Positions 12,211-23,500 of a stretch of 64,000 bases of DNA are shown piece by piece; the first letter of the stretch is position 1, and each line of letters begins with the position of its first letter. Below the pieces are notes generated by a model that saw only the letters and a list, made by a program, of their open reading frames with translations, did not search any database and was not told where the DNA came from. A program made the position numbers and the translations under genes. The stretch comes from Mycteria americana (taxonomy: Eukaryota > Chordata > Aves > Ciconiiformes > Ciconiidae): positions 94,545,756 through 94,609,755 of the forward strand of contig NC_134366.1 in assembly GCF_035582795.1 (NCBI RefSeq), in the 5' to 3' direction.

Positions 12211-13310
12211 CCTTCCCCTTCTCTGGATATCTCACAGGAGACATTACTTCCCTTCTTACTTCACTACTGGAGTCTAGTGGCAACCTCTGAGTTGTCAACA
12301 AAAAGACAGTGAGGCAACATTTCATCTCGGGCCACACGATTTTTCCAATATACAAAGAGCTAAATTCACACAGGAAGTGCTCATACTTCTACTAAGCTTA
12401 CTTCTGTCTTTTGTTTTCTACTTAATGGTACGTATGAAGCATAGGCTCATCCGCATGCAGTATCTCTACTTCATGGGCCAGAGACATATTTAAGCAGGGT
12501 AGGTATCATTGGGAGACTCTGTGGAAACTGTAGAAGTGATGCATGTGAGATAAGTCTCTGAACAGGTTCTGGAATTTCCTTTTCTTTTGCTTCTTTTTCT
12601 TGATTAGTATCTAGACCCAACAGATCGACATTGGGTACATGCCCCTCTTCTTCTTGGCAATATGTGAGTGCTCTTCAGGACAGGACAGATATATGAGTTT
12701 GTATCCACTTCAGATTAAATCAGATGAAATCTGAAGTATTACTTCTTTCTTTCCTTTCAGAAAGTAATTGAAAGCAAGTTCTTTCTTCTAGCAGTGGAAT
12801 TGAGCATACTTCATAGAAAACTCATGTAATTCATAAGCACCTCTAAAAGCCCAACTTGAACTCATGGGCTAAAGGTGATAGTAATAATGCCTAGCGTTCA
12901 AAGACTGCCTGGAGCTGAACAATGAAAGCAATACCAGATCAGCTCAATATACAGAATGTATCTGATGATTTCAGGTATAGGACAGGAAACAGCCATCTGT
13001 GTTGTTAAGATTTATCTTTGGTAGGCAACAGTGTAATAAATGTTAAGTCAAGAGGATTTACTGGAATAACTGCTCTTTTGGGGTTGTGTATTCAAACATC
13101 TCTAGCAAATTCTAACACCATTAAATAAAGGAAATGGATAATCATGAATACAGCAAATTAATAGCTAATTCTACCCTTGTACAGTCTTTGTGTGTAGTAT
13201 TTTCATTTGGTAAATCTTGAAGGTGTTTGCAGATCATAAAACAATTAATGATTTCCTACCTATTTTAATTTATTTTAAATGCTTCTAATGATTTTAAAGA
13301 GTTGTGGAGG

Positions 13311-13349
13311 GTTTGGGGGTTTTTTTGTGGGTTTTTTTTTTTTTTTTTG
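13311..13349. repeat. T/G low-complexity tract with 17-T run
   Basis: Runs of T and G end in an uninterrupted run of 17 T (about 13332-13348). This is simple sequence; no element boundary is visible that would make it a poly(A) tail of a retroposed copy. Confidence 0.88.
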
Positions 13350-16300
13350 AAGTGAAGGTTGAGGGGGAATACAATCTTCATTAATAACTGGCCATAAAGA
13401 GATCATGAAGTTCGAAGCTTCAGCTGAAGCTAAGTTCATGCTTCAGTTTTAAGTCACTGTAAAGTGTATGAGGGGGCTTCAGAACCGTGAATATCCACTG
13501 CTCGTCCTAGTTGTCTTTATTGCAGGCTAGTAAACTTCAATTTAAATTTATTTTTCCTATGCATGTTTGGACTAACAAACCTCAAGTCTCTTATCAAATA
13601 ACAGTATCAAATAACTTATGAATAATGCTTTTGAATAATTTATTTTGTAGTCAGAAAATAATTGCATAAATTCTGCTTGTTTGAGCATATTGAATTCAGT
13701 AGAGATCTGTGTATTATGTTTTCATGATATTTTTGCCTTGTCTTTTCTTAATTTATACAGTCCTTAGGCCAGTGGATCCTCAGTTACAGTTGAAGGCTCT
13801 AGATGCTCCTATAATACAAATAATAATTTTGCTGCTATGCTCTGTAGAACATAAACACTTCCAGAGCTTCCACTTTCTTGAGAGAATTTTTTATAATGCA
13901 AACAGCAAAAGATACTTTCCAGAAATACAATTCTTGGAAATGCCTGAACTGTTTAAGACTGGGGGGTGTGTGTGTGCTTAATTATGAGACAGCTGCTTGG
14001 ATGGAGTATTTCAGCCCAAACAGTGAGCTTGTGAAAAGTGTAAATGGCTCAAAATAGGATCTTAAAATCAGAAGTGCTAAGCACTGCTAGCTCTGCCTAT
14101 AACTAAAAGAGAAAGCTAGAAAGAAAATTGTGAAACTTCCTCACCAGCTTTACATCATGAAATAAGTGAATTCCACCAGAGCTGTTTTTGAAAAGTACTT
14201 CAGCAAACTTGACTCCCTGCTGTTGCTGACTGCCTTCCTAGAAGCTGTCACGTCTCAGGTCTGTGCTGTGCACCTTTCTCCCTCTGCGCCGGCTTGGGTT
14301 CGGGAGGCAGCGCCTCTCACCTTGCTCAAGGGTGGGAGAGGGAAGAGGAGGCACAGGGAGGAGTGGCACCTTCCTTCTTGGCTTCCTGCCCATGTCCTTG
14401 GCCTCCTCCCCAGAATCATTGGCTGTATCTCTGGCAGTACATCCCTGAATGTGACATTTGCTTAATTTGTGCAAACTTTTGTAAGACAGAGAAACTGGAT
14501 TTTCTGTTACGATGTTTAATTTGACAGGATGAGCTTGTAAATAAAAATCATAAATACAATTTAGATTCTGTAGCTATAAATAGATTAGAGCATCCTGTAA
14601 ATGCATTAATATAGTGTGTATGTAGTTGGTTAAAACTAGGTAATGTAGATAGCCAAAACAGACATTGGAAAACTTTTATAACTTTAAGCAATTGTGTGCA
14701 TGTCTTTGCATGTGCAGTGAAATAGATCTGCTTTGGGTGGATGATGCTGCTGTTCCAGCCACTTGACAGTGCAAAGGAATTCAGTGGCGTTTTAAATCAA
14801 CCTCGCAATGAAAATGGGGGACAGCAGTTGTTATACTGTTCCAGTTTACCCTGTATTATATTCAACAATAGGCAGCAAGGAAATTTTAAGGACTTAAACA
14901 CTTCAGTAATTTGGCATTAATTCTGTTGAAGAGTTCTTGTTTGAACAATAGCTCCTGTTTGAAAATAATAAACTGAAAAGAAGGAATGGTTAAAAGAAGT
15001 CAATCTGCATGGAGACTGGGATAGGCTACTACAGAAGTAGTCAGTCCATGAAAGAGTGTTTAGAAAAAAAAGGGCCTAGTGTATCTTTGTAGGGCTACAA
15101 TAAATGGAAGAAGTAGATGCTGGAGGATATGTACTGGATTGAATATATTGATTTCTCTTCTGTTACCGCTAGTAACTTTGAGTTAGGAAAATAGAGTTAT
15201 ACAGTGTATAATAAAATTCTAGAACAGACAAGTCACAGGCAATTTTCAGTTTTATGCAACTAGAAGTTTTAACCCCAGTTATTGAGGGGAGCGCTGACTT
15301 GCTGCTTATGCCTAGTTGCCACTACAACTTCCCATCTTTTATCACTTAGCAGCAAAAATATTTAAATGAATGTTTTCTGCACTTCCTACCTTGCAAGTTG
15401 TGACTACCACTTGAGATATTTGAGATGCCCTATGCTGTGTTGCACTCTTTGGTCTTACGTACGCTTTGTAGTCTTTCTAAGTATTAGCACATTCATTAGA
15501 TTTTATTTTGTACATTCCAGGACAATTAGTTTCCTAAAACAAAGCTTCAAAGTCCCTTATCTGGAAGGATCAAAGGATGAGAAGTTCCAAGCTGGTGGTG
15601 AAGGTGGCCAGGAATTCTTAAATGACCCTTAAAACAGTTGGCTCTGAGGGAGTTATGCAAAGGTTTAGGTTTGCCTGTATTTTTCCCCCAGCAATTTTTG
15701 CTATCATTTAACAGATTATCCAACTTGATGTATTGAAAACAGGAAGAAGAAAGACTTAATATAGCCAGTCTATTATAAGTCTTGCAAGTGATGTGTTCCT
15801 CCTGTCTGATATATTTTAAGACTGTGCTCAACATATGTGTATAAAGATAACACTGTAAATTGATACCCTTTTAGTGTGACAGTGAAGACTGAAACTATTA
15901 GACTGATTACAGTCTTACACAACTTAAACATACATATTTTTATTCTTTTTGTCAATTAGCTATCTCCTGAATAGTATAATTTTTTTGGCTAGAAGGAAAC
16001 TAAAATAGAGGGTATGTACTGTGTGGGGACACTGGGTACAGTTGAATAACTACGTGAGGGGATTAGTAATTTCCAAACTTTCAGACCGACTAATGGAAAA
16101 GAAAATGCAAATGACTGTTCTCTTTATATCGCAAGACACAACATACAAATAGACATATAACTTCTTATTTTATATACTTTACTGTAAAATGCTCAGTTAA
16201 TGCCACAACATCTGGCTATAGGTTTTCAACCAAACAGATTTAGAAGAGCTGTCATCACATTCTCATAATGATTGTCATTGTTGGTTTAAGTGTATTCTGG

Positions 16301-17333
16301 TTAAATCCAAACCTGCAAACTTAATTTGTGTATGTAAAGTATATTTTGTAAAAACTTACACATTAATGCAAGGACTTATACTTCTGCTTTCTGGCAGGCA
16401 GAGATCCAGAGACAGTTTTGTACTCTGCTGGCTTTTTTTAACATTGTGTTCCTAATGCACTTTAGTTGGTGTTTCAGCAGAAATTTCTTTCAGCATTTAT
16501 TTCTATGAAAATCCAGATTCCATGCTCAGGACCACATAAAAAATTCCTCTGCATGCAGTTTAGAAAATAGCTAGGATTGTACTGATGGAATTTCTGTCTT
16601 GTTTTCTCCATTAAATTGTACATACTGTCATATAGATCAAACAAGTTTGACTCTTGGGATCAACTCTGATCTGCTTTTGATTTCTGTTGTATCTTAGGTG
16701 TAATACTTGGCCTCTTTGTGCCTCTGCACACTGTAAAAAGGGAATAGTAGCATTTTCTTTTCTCAAGAGTGCTTGGATGGCTGATATAGTAATACTCCTT
16801 ATACCCCTCCCGCCTTTAAAATAATGAGGTAGGGCAATATAAATTACTTAAAGAAAGTTCTCTGGCATCTCAGATGCACACAGTGTCAGGAATGCTATTG
16901 AATTCTGTGGAAAAACTAGGCAGATCCTTACAAATATGCCATCTCTTTTTAATGGTGTATTTTTTTGCTTTTGTTTTTTTGATAACAGAAGTTTATTTTT
17001 CATGTTTACTTAGCTGAGAAGTTTTTATTTTCTCCTTTGTGTTTCTGTAAACTTGTCATTTCAGCTATACATTTTGTCACCATTCACTTGCCATACTTCT
17101 CTTGTCACCATTTTAGGAGTTACAGTTTTATGAGCAATCATGGACACAAAGAAAACTATGGTATTGGTACTAAGTCCATGTATATCCTAAAGCAGAACTG
17201 TGTGGATAACATGTTACTTTGTCTTCTCTCAAACTTCATAGTATTATACTTACTGTTGCTTTCATGTGAACATTTCATGTGTCTTCTGATCTAAAAGCTG
17301 CATTTTTTTCTTATAATAAAAGAAAACTTTATT

Positions 17334-17396
17334 TATAGAAAAAGAAAATTTATATAAATTTATATTTATATAAAAAGAAAATTTCTTTTTCTTATA
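17334..17396. repeat. AT-rich imperfect inverted repeat with internal 13-bp direct repeat
   Basis: The arm TATAGAAAAAGAAAATTT (17334-17351) is nearly complementary to AAATTTCTTTTTCTTATA (17379-17396), with one offset base in each arm, around an AT-rich centre. In addition AAAAAGAAAATTT occurs directly at 17339-17351 and 17372-17384. The structure could form a hairpin or cruciform, but such patterns also arise by chance in AT-rich DNA. Confidence 0.75.
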
Positions 17397-17699
17397 GACT
17401 TTAATTAAAACATCTTCACTCGCCACTGCTCAAGTGTATCTATTTATTAACCTGCTGATTAGGTGAGAGAGAGAGAGAAAGTGAACTGGACTTACTATAC
17501 CAAGCGCAGAAGATGCGAAGAGCTGTACAGTTATGATTTTAGACGCAGTATATTGGCAGCAATAAACCCCTCAGTTTTAAAGGTATATATGATCAAAACC
17601 TATCGTCAGGAAAGCAGGTACTGGCCCGCTTGTATTCCAATTTTTCTACTGATGATGAAATTGGCAGAGTCAAAGTATCTGTCATACTGAGCTTCAACT

Positions 17700-18130
17700 C
17701 TGGAAGGTCATGTGGAAAGATCATTTCTTAAGGAAGCTAAAAGTGGTCTAATTGTAGAAGGAGGCTAGACTAATTCTTTGAAGGAGGCATAGAGATTACT
17801 TAAACAACATGACTTTGGAGTGGTGAACAACTGAGTACCACGAGAAAGCAGAGGAAGGCTGATGTTGGTATCCAGCAGAATCAAGTTCCAATATAAGAAG
17901 TAGAAGGGATTTTGCAGTTTGGCAGGATAAATGTACAAAACATAATAAGCACATTAGAAAAAGCTTAAGAAACAAGAAAAGGCCTAAAAAGTTAATGAAA
18001 ACTTTCTAATGTCTGGAGCAAGAAGCTTGGCAGCGAGTCTGTAGGGCTAGCAGTGAATAGGGACAGTAGAGATTGTTGCCATTTAAGACCAAATGACAGT
18101 ATGGAAGCTAAATGGATTCGGATACCAAAA
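17700..18130 (+). mobile_element. Probable ancient CR1 fragment (region before the reverse transcriptase)
   Basis: The segment shows the order of pieces found upstream of the reverse transcriptase in old amniote CR1 copies: a GATTTTGCAGTTTGGCAGG piece, AGAAACAAGAAAAGGCCTAA with AAAGTTAATG, TTTCTAATGTCTGGAGCAAG followed by AAGCTTGGCAGCGAGTCTGT, then a stretch about TTGTTGCCATTTAAGACC. No open frame survives. The identification rests on remembered consensus and is moderate. With 18958-19075 it may be one element broken by later insertion. Confidence 0.5.
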
Positions 18131-18179
18131 CACTTTTATCACATATATATGCGGTTTTAAGTATTACATGACTTCTCTG

Positions 18180-18315
18180 TTCCACAGGAAAGAGGACTTG
18201 GTCCAGGAGAAAAACTGGGCAGGTTAGCGTAGTGGTTCCTCACACACCTTCCCTTTTCCACAGGGGAGAGAGCACAGTCCGGGAGAGAAGTCAGGTGGGT
18301 CAGCACAATGCTTCC
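18180..18315. repeat. Two imperfect tandem copies with a 76-bp period
   Basis: A block starting TTCCACAGGAAAGAGGACTT (18180) is repeated imperfectly starting TTCCACAGGGGAGAGAGCAC (18256). Each runs through a GTCC(A/G)GGAGA segment, a GGCAGGTTAGC / TCAGGTGGGTCAGC segment and ends TTCC. The copies are clearly related but diverged, so the duplication is not recent. The family of the surrounding GC-richer sequence (to about 18440) was not recognised; an LTR interior is possible. Confidence 0.7.
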
Positions 18316-18957
18316 AGCTGGGCTGTCTGCAGTCCTGGTGTGGGGGCATGGGGACCCTGGGTGCTCTCTGGTGCTCTCAGGTCCTCTGAGTGTTGGTGAG
18401 ATGGTCCCAAATTCCGGTGCAGGGTCATGAGGCTTTCACCTCTCTCTTTTGTGCTCTGGTTTCCCACAATGTTAAGTACCCTTAGTTACAGGATTGGGCA
18501 GGGAATATTGTGTTGGTGATTAGTCTTTTCAGAGGTGCTTTTTTCTGATTTGTGGTTGCTACTGTTGCTGCTCACAATCTGCTTGTTCCAGATACTTCTG
18601 GACATGTTTGCACTTTTTGATGATCAACGGGCTGTTTGCATAGTTTGGCTATCTGTTTTCTTCAGCACACAAAAACTATTCTGTTCTTCGGGACAGGTGG
18701 TTGACTATATTTCATCTGCTTTTGCCACAGTAAAGAGCTGGTTAACATTTACTGGCTTATGCTAACAGCTATCCTGTCTAGACATAACTCATGCTAGCTG
18801 CTTCAGAGAGTGAAGAAAAACTAAGGGTTTTTTTCATCTTTCTTGGCCATGAAGTATGTTCGGGGAGCTTGCCATACTGCAACCATTCTTTGTGGGGATG
18901 CCTTAGGGTCTCAAAATATTGTAAAGAGTTTATGAAGCCAAAAAACCCCTGAAATAA
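18316..18957. other. Intron sequence without a recognised gene
   Basis: The left part (to about 18440) is GC-richer and may continue the tandemly repeated segment; the rest is unique-looking. No exon was recognised. Confidence 0.55.
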
Positions 18958-19075
18958 TGGATGATAAAAATTCATGTGGATAAATGTAAAATGATGCACT
19001 TATGGAGAAGGAGGAGATTACAACATCCCAACTTCACCTATAAAATGATGGATTCTGAGCTCATTTTACCACCAG
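18958..19075 (+). mobile_element. Ancient CR1 LINE reverse-transcriptase fragment
   Basis: The + frame from 18961 reads HVDKCKMMHLW, then after a short gap NFTYKMMDSELI. This corresponds to a C-terminal reverse-transcriptase landmark of CR1-type LINEs, where forms such as 'NADKCKVMHIG' and 'PNYTYTMMGSEL' are usual. The match ends abruptly after the SEL position, where unrelated GC-richer sequence begins, suggesting truncation or a later insertion. Confidence 0.8.
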
Positions 19076-19999
19076 GAATCTGGTGTGGTATTTGGTGCTT
19101 TTTGTGGGCTTGGGCTGTACTCATAAGCCCATATCAAAAGGAGTGAGGGGACGAGCAGCCACAGTTCCCATCAGGAGTACTGCTCAGCACTCTGCCCGTC
19201 CACCAGACAGCCCTGCCAATATCACACCAGCAGGATACTGTATGTGGAGAGAGAGAAAAGCGTGGCAGTCACCTTATCTGCAGACACACCTCGGCTCTTC
19301 AGGAAAATGCTAAGGAAATGTTTGATTGTCATGCTCATCTTGGGCTGGGGAAGGTGGATACAGCCATTTAAAAGAGAAGACATCCTTACCCCAGCAGGTC
19401 CCTCCTTCAGCATAGCGAGGACACTCCATGCTCTTCTACCAGCCCTCCGTTTAAGGGGTACAGCCAGGACAGCAGTCCCAGAGTGACTGCCGCGTTGGTT
19501 CCCTAGTGCAGCCCTAACCACTAGACATCTTTTGTGTTGTACGGGGCTTGGAAGTATGCATTCTGCTGTCTGGCTCTAATAAAAGTGAGATGTGAGGCAA
19601 AGAGGATCTGTGCAATTCAGCATGATATATATAAGTAAGCTCTTTAACTGTAGGAATTAGTGAGGAAGTAGATTAGTCTTGAGATTACACCAATATGAGA
19701 ACTGTCTATCCTACTTCAAGTTCAGAGCCATGGGATACATTAAGAGTAGTCAGCATGAATCAGCTTGCAATTTAAATTTAAAGTAGTAGTAATAAACAAG
19801 TCTATTTTGGCACAGAACCTTAGTGGATTACTTGCCTCAGACTCAAAGGGCTGTGCTTTTGCCTTGCTATTTCTGTTCTTTGTCTGTTCTCTGTCTGTGT
19901 CCTCAAGTGTTGCTGCCACTGACCCCATCTCTTACACTACAGACTGTTTTTCTCTTATTACTCTTGGTGGTGTTGGGGAGGAATTACTTAGTCATGGTG
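19076..19999. other. Unassigned segment, GC-richer to about 19550, then unique intron
   Basis: From the end of the CR1 fragment to about 19550 the sequence is clearly richer in G and C than its surroundings and contains overlapping short frames on both strands, none recognisable. It may be an unrecognised mobile element inserted in the CR1. From about 19550 on it is ordinary AT-rich sequence. Confidence 0.5.
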
Positions 20000-20504
20000 T
20001 GTGGTGGGTTGACCCTGGCCAGCAGCTAAGCCCCCAACCACTTGCTTGTTAACCCCCCGCAGCAGGATGGGGGACAGAATTGGGCAGGCAAAAGTGAGGA
20101 AAACAACCCTGGTGGGTCAAGATAAAGACAATTTAGTAAGTGAAAGAAAAAGAAAAAAAAAAAAGTAACAAGTGATACAAAAGCACTCAGTCACCACCAG
20201 CAGACTGATGCCCAGCCAGTCCCCAAGCAACAGCTACTTTGGAGAAACCGCCCCGCAGTTTTATTGCTGAGCATGACATTACGTGGTATGGCGTATCCCT
20301 TTGGTCAGTTGGCGTCAGCTGTCCCGGCTGTGTCCCCTCCCAGCCTCGCTGGGGGACAGAGTGAGAAACAGAGAAGGCCTCAATGCTGTACAAGCACCAT
20401 TCAGCAGTAGCTGAAACACTGTTTTGGTCACAAATCTAAACCACAGCACCGCCATGTGAGCTTCTATAAAGAAAATTAATTCCATCCCAACCAGACCCAG
20501 AACA
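20000..20504 (-). mobile_element. Endogenous retrovirus LTR (neoavian family), minus orientation
   Basis: The element begins TGTGGTGGGTTGACCCTGGC and ends in AGACCCAGAACA (20504), so it has TG...CA ends. Within it are CAAGATAAAGACAATTTAGT, a TTTTATTGCTGAGCATGACA piece and GGTCAGTTGGCGTCAGCTGT with CCCGGCTGTGTCCCCTCCCA, all landmarks of an LTR common in neoavian genomes. The TTTTATTGC piece holds AATAAA on the minus strand, its poly(A) signal, so the LTR reads right to left, antisense to CTNND2. No internal retroviral sequence adjoins it, so it is probably a solo LTR. An A-rich run near 20145-20165 interrupts it. No clear target-site duplication was found. Confidence 0.9.
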
Positions 20505-23500
20505 TGACATCACTTAAATTTTCAAGTCATTCCCAGTCAATAAATGACCAATGAATAAAAAAAAAATACAAAGGAGCACCCCATATTATGTTAGAATCAC
20601 CTACGCTTACGGTATCTAGGTCATACAAGATTTTAAGAATTCACTGTAGGAGTGTTTCTGGCTTTTGTTTGTAGATGTGCATTTTGCTCTGTATGCTTGA
20701 GGATATTGGCATTGTCACTGAAATAAGAACTCCCGTTCCCTCGGTAACACCAGCAAACAATATTCTCTTATTGGATTCCATAAATGGAACAATTTTGCTT
20801 GATTTATGAATAGACTTTTCAGCAAAACTGAAATCAATTATTGTAAATCCTCATGCTGAGATCTCTAAAATATTGGCAGGAGTATGAATTTTTATGCTGG
20901 TTTCTCTTTGTGATCGTGTTGCTGACTCCAGCTGTGAAATATTTTCATAAGAATTTTAGGAGGTTGCTCAGTTATCAGATAGTGCATGCTAGCTGGTTGG
21001 GGTAAATTCTTACAGATTAGGTAGGTGGTTTCAGTACCAATGAAGTAGGAACATGTTTCAAGCCAGCATGTGGTTTATCTGTCCTGATTAATCACTTACT
21101 CAGTTGCTATAATATATTGACAGAGAAGGGGGCTGGGGGCAGTTAACTGACACAGTACTGTCTTCGTGGTTTGGGTCTCATCTTTAAATCTTTGTGCAGC
21201 CAGCATTGGTGCTGACTCAAGTTCGAGAGAAAAAAGCAAGGGACGTACAATTGGGCCATCTTTCTGTTGCCTTTTTTTCAAAGCCCTTTGGGCCAAGTGC
21301 AGTAGCTTTTCTCTCATAAGCACTTCTGAGTTACCCTGCTAACGTAATTGGGAATGTTTTAGGATATTTTTTTTTGTTTGATTGTAAGGAGGAAGGCTGT
21401 GTAGTAATTCAGACTACTTGAAATTTTAACTTTTACAGAAAAAAGCAAAACTGCCTTGTTTTATGACATATTACTTGAGCAAAACAGTACTTAGCATGAT
21501 GATATTGAACTAAAAAGTTCAGAAGCATTGCAGATGGCTTAAGCTCTTGTAAGACTTTAGGTTTCATCCAGCTTCCAACGTTCTGACACTGGTTAATGTA
21601 GGTAGTGGTAGGTAAATATTTGATGCAGCCTGCAGAGACCTCGTATTGGCTACTGGGTGCATAAGACCCTTCATTTTGCTTCCTCTTTGGAAAACAGGAA
21701 AATGGAGATGTTTTAATCAGACTCAGGGCAGGAGTAGAGAGTCCCTGAGGAAGAAAAGTTTTTCCTGTTGAGCTGTAATCTTTGGATTGTTTCAGCAAAT
21801 GCCTTTTTGAGTCAGGCATCTGTGGAAGAGAAGGGAAAGGAAAGTTTCATATACACTGGTTGTGTATATGCCAACATTTGTGGTTTCCATTTTAGGTATT
21901 ACGTATTTATCTGTAGGACTTTAGGGTAGGATAAGTCGAGGAAAGTGTTGGGGCATGTTTGCCAATATAGCTTCTCTTCAGTCAAGTTTTAAAGTATGGT
22001 TGCCTTTATCATTTACTGTGACAGGTTCTTTTATATCTTCTATGACACTTTTGCAAAGAGCAGGAGGAAAAAAAAGGGGGGACATGTTATAGTTTACTGA
22101 ACCTGAACTTTTACTTTATCTGAAATGTAAAACCAGGGGATTCTTTTTTATCTATTTAGAGGCCCTAAATACCTAAATAGTATGGTTAAAATAACTGAGA
22201 ATGCAACAGTTCAAGTCACAAAACAAGACAAGAGGGGGCTTGCCTGTCTTAGTGAACAGGCAACTGGATGGGTCTACAAAGAACAATCTCAGGAAGAACA
22301 CGGAGCCCTTGCTGTTTGGAAAGCCCCTGTGATGCGTTAGCTAGAATAAGAAGAGTGCTGACTTGATCCCTCATATCCCTGACCCCTAACTGAGCTTAAG
22401 CTTTTGCAAAGGTCTTTAAGATATCATGTCTTCTATAACTAATCTGTTTTGCCATCTAGTAATTTAAACATAGGATATATATGCTTTAGGATGTTGTGAT
22501 AACTACTTAGGCAATCAGAAGAAATTTTTCTCTTTGAGGTATTTGGCAGGGTCTGGCAGATTTTCTTATCTTCTCATTGACTCAAGAGATTATCAACCTA
22601 TTTTTAAGAATACTTACCCAGCCCTAAATTGTATCAAACTGTCAGCAGAGATAGGACAGTAAAGGAAATCTACAATTTCAATGGTTATGTGTGCAGGAGA
22701 AGGGAGAGCCCATCTTTACAGACTTCTTACCCTGTTTCACTGTTGCACAGCTGAAGGATTCAGCTTCATTCCAGAAAGGTTTAATGCAACATTAGTAGAT
22801 ATGTATCCTGCTGCCTAGAGCCAATGCTGTCTCAGCCTTCAGTCACCTCCATAGTTTGACATTACCGAAGGAATGCAATAGGTCATCTTTCTGCTGATGG
22901 TGATCCCTCGCATGTCTAAATTCTCAAGCAGTGACAATTTCTACTTTTTCCAGTTGGGATTTTGTTCCAAAAACCTACTGTAAACATCTTGGTTAGTCTA
23001 ATAGTCATATGTATGTGATAATATTTGAATTGGCTTTACAATATGTAACAATGAAAATGATTATTTTGGGTATTGTTTTCCTCCATATCTGCACCAAATA
23101 TAACTTGTGATATAGGTAATAATTTGCAAGAACTGCCAGGGCTATTGTATTCTATATTGTTCTGGCTCCTAACTTACACCCACTGAATTCTTAGCTTATC
23201 AGAATGACTCTGTGAACACCATGAAAGCTGGTGGTTTTCATGTTCATAGATACAGTGCCAAACCTATTTCTTTCTTTTGCTTACCACAGTTGTTAGCAGC
23301 TAGTGTGATGGAGCTGTTCACAACTGTAGGCTTTCAAATAACAACTGTTGTTCATATACACAGGGAGAAATAGAAGTTCCCTATGGCAATCATGCTATTA
23401 TTGTATTGAAGAACATTGTAGTATTTTCTGTATTTATTTTTAATTAAAACCAGCTAGAAACAGGATCAGCATTAGTCCTTGCTTCTGAAATCTTGATGTG

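Larger units (their letters stand above)
11021..17333. other. Intron sequence without a recognised gene
   Basis: No exon or clear mobile element was recognised. The interval holds T/G-rich low-complexity tracts at 12175-12210 (with a short TG run at 12186-12199) and 13311-13349, and a small GC-richer patch at 14262-14420. The remainder is AT-rich and unique-looking. Confidence 0.6.

Noticed and set aside
11966..12355. 129-codon minus-strand frame with Lys/Thr/Pro-rich segment.
   Set aside because: The biased composition comes from reading the T-rich/(TG)n low-complexity tract on the opposite strand.
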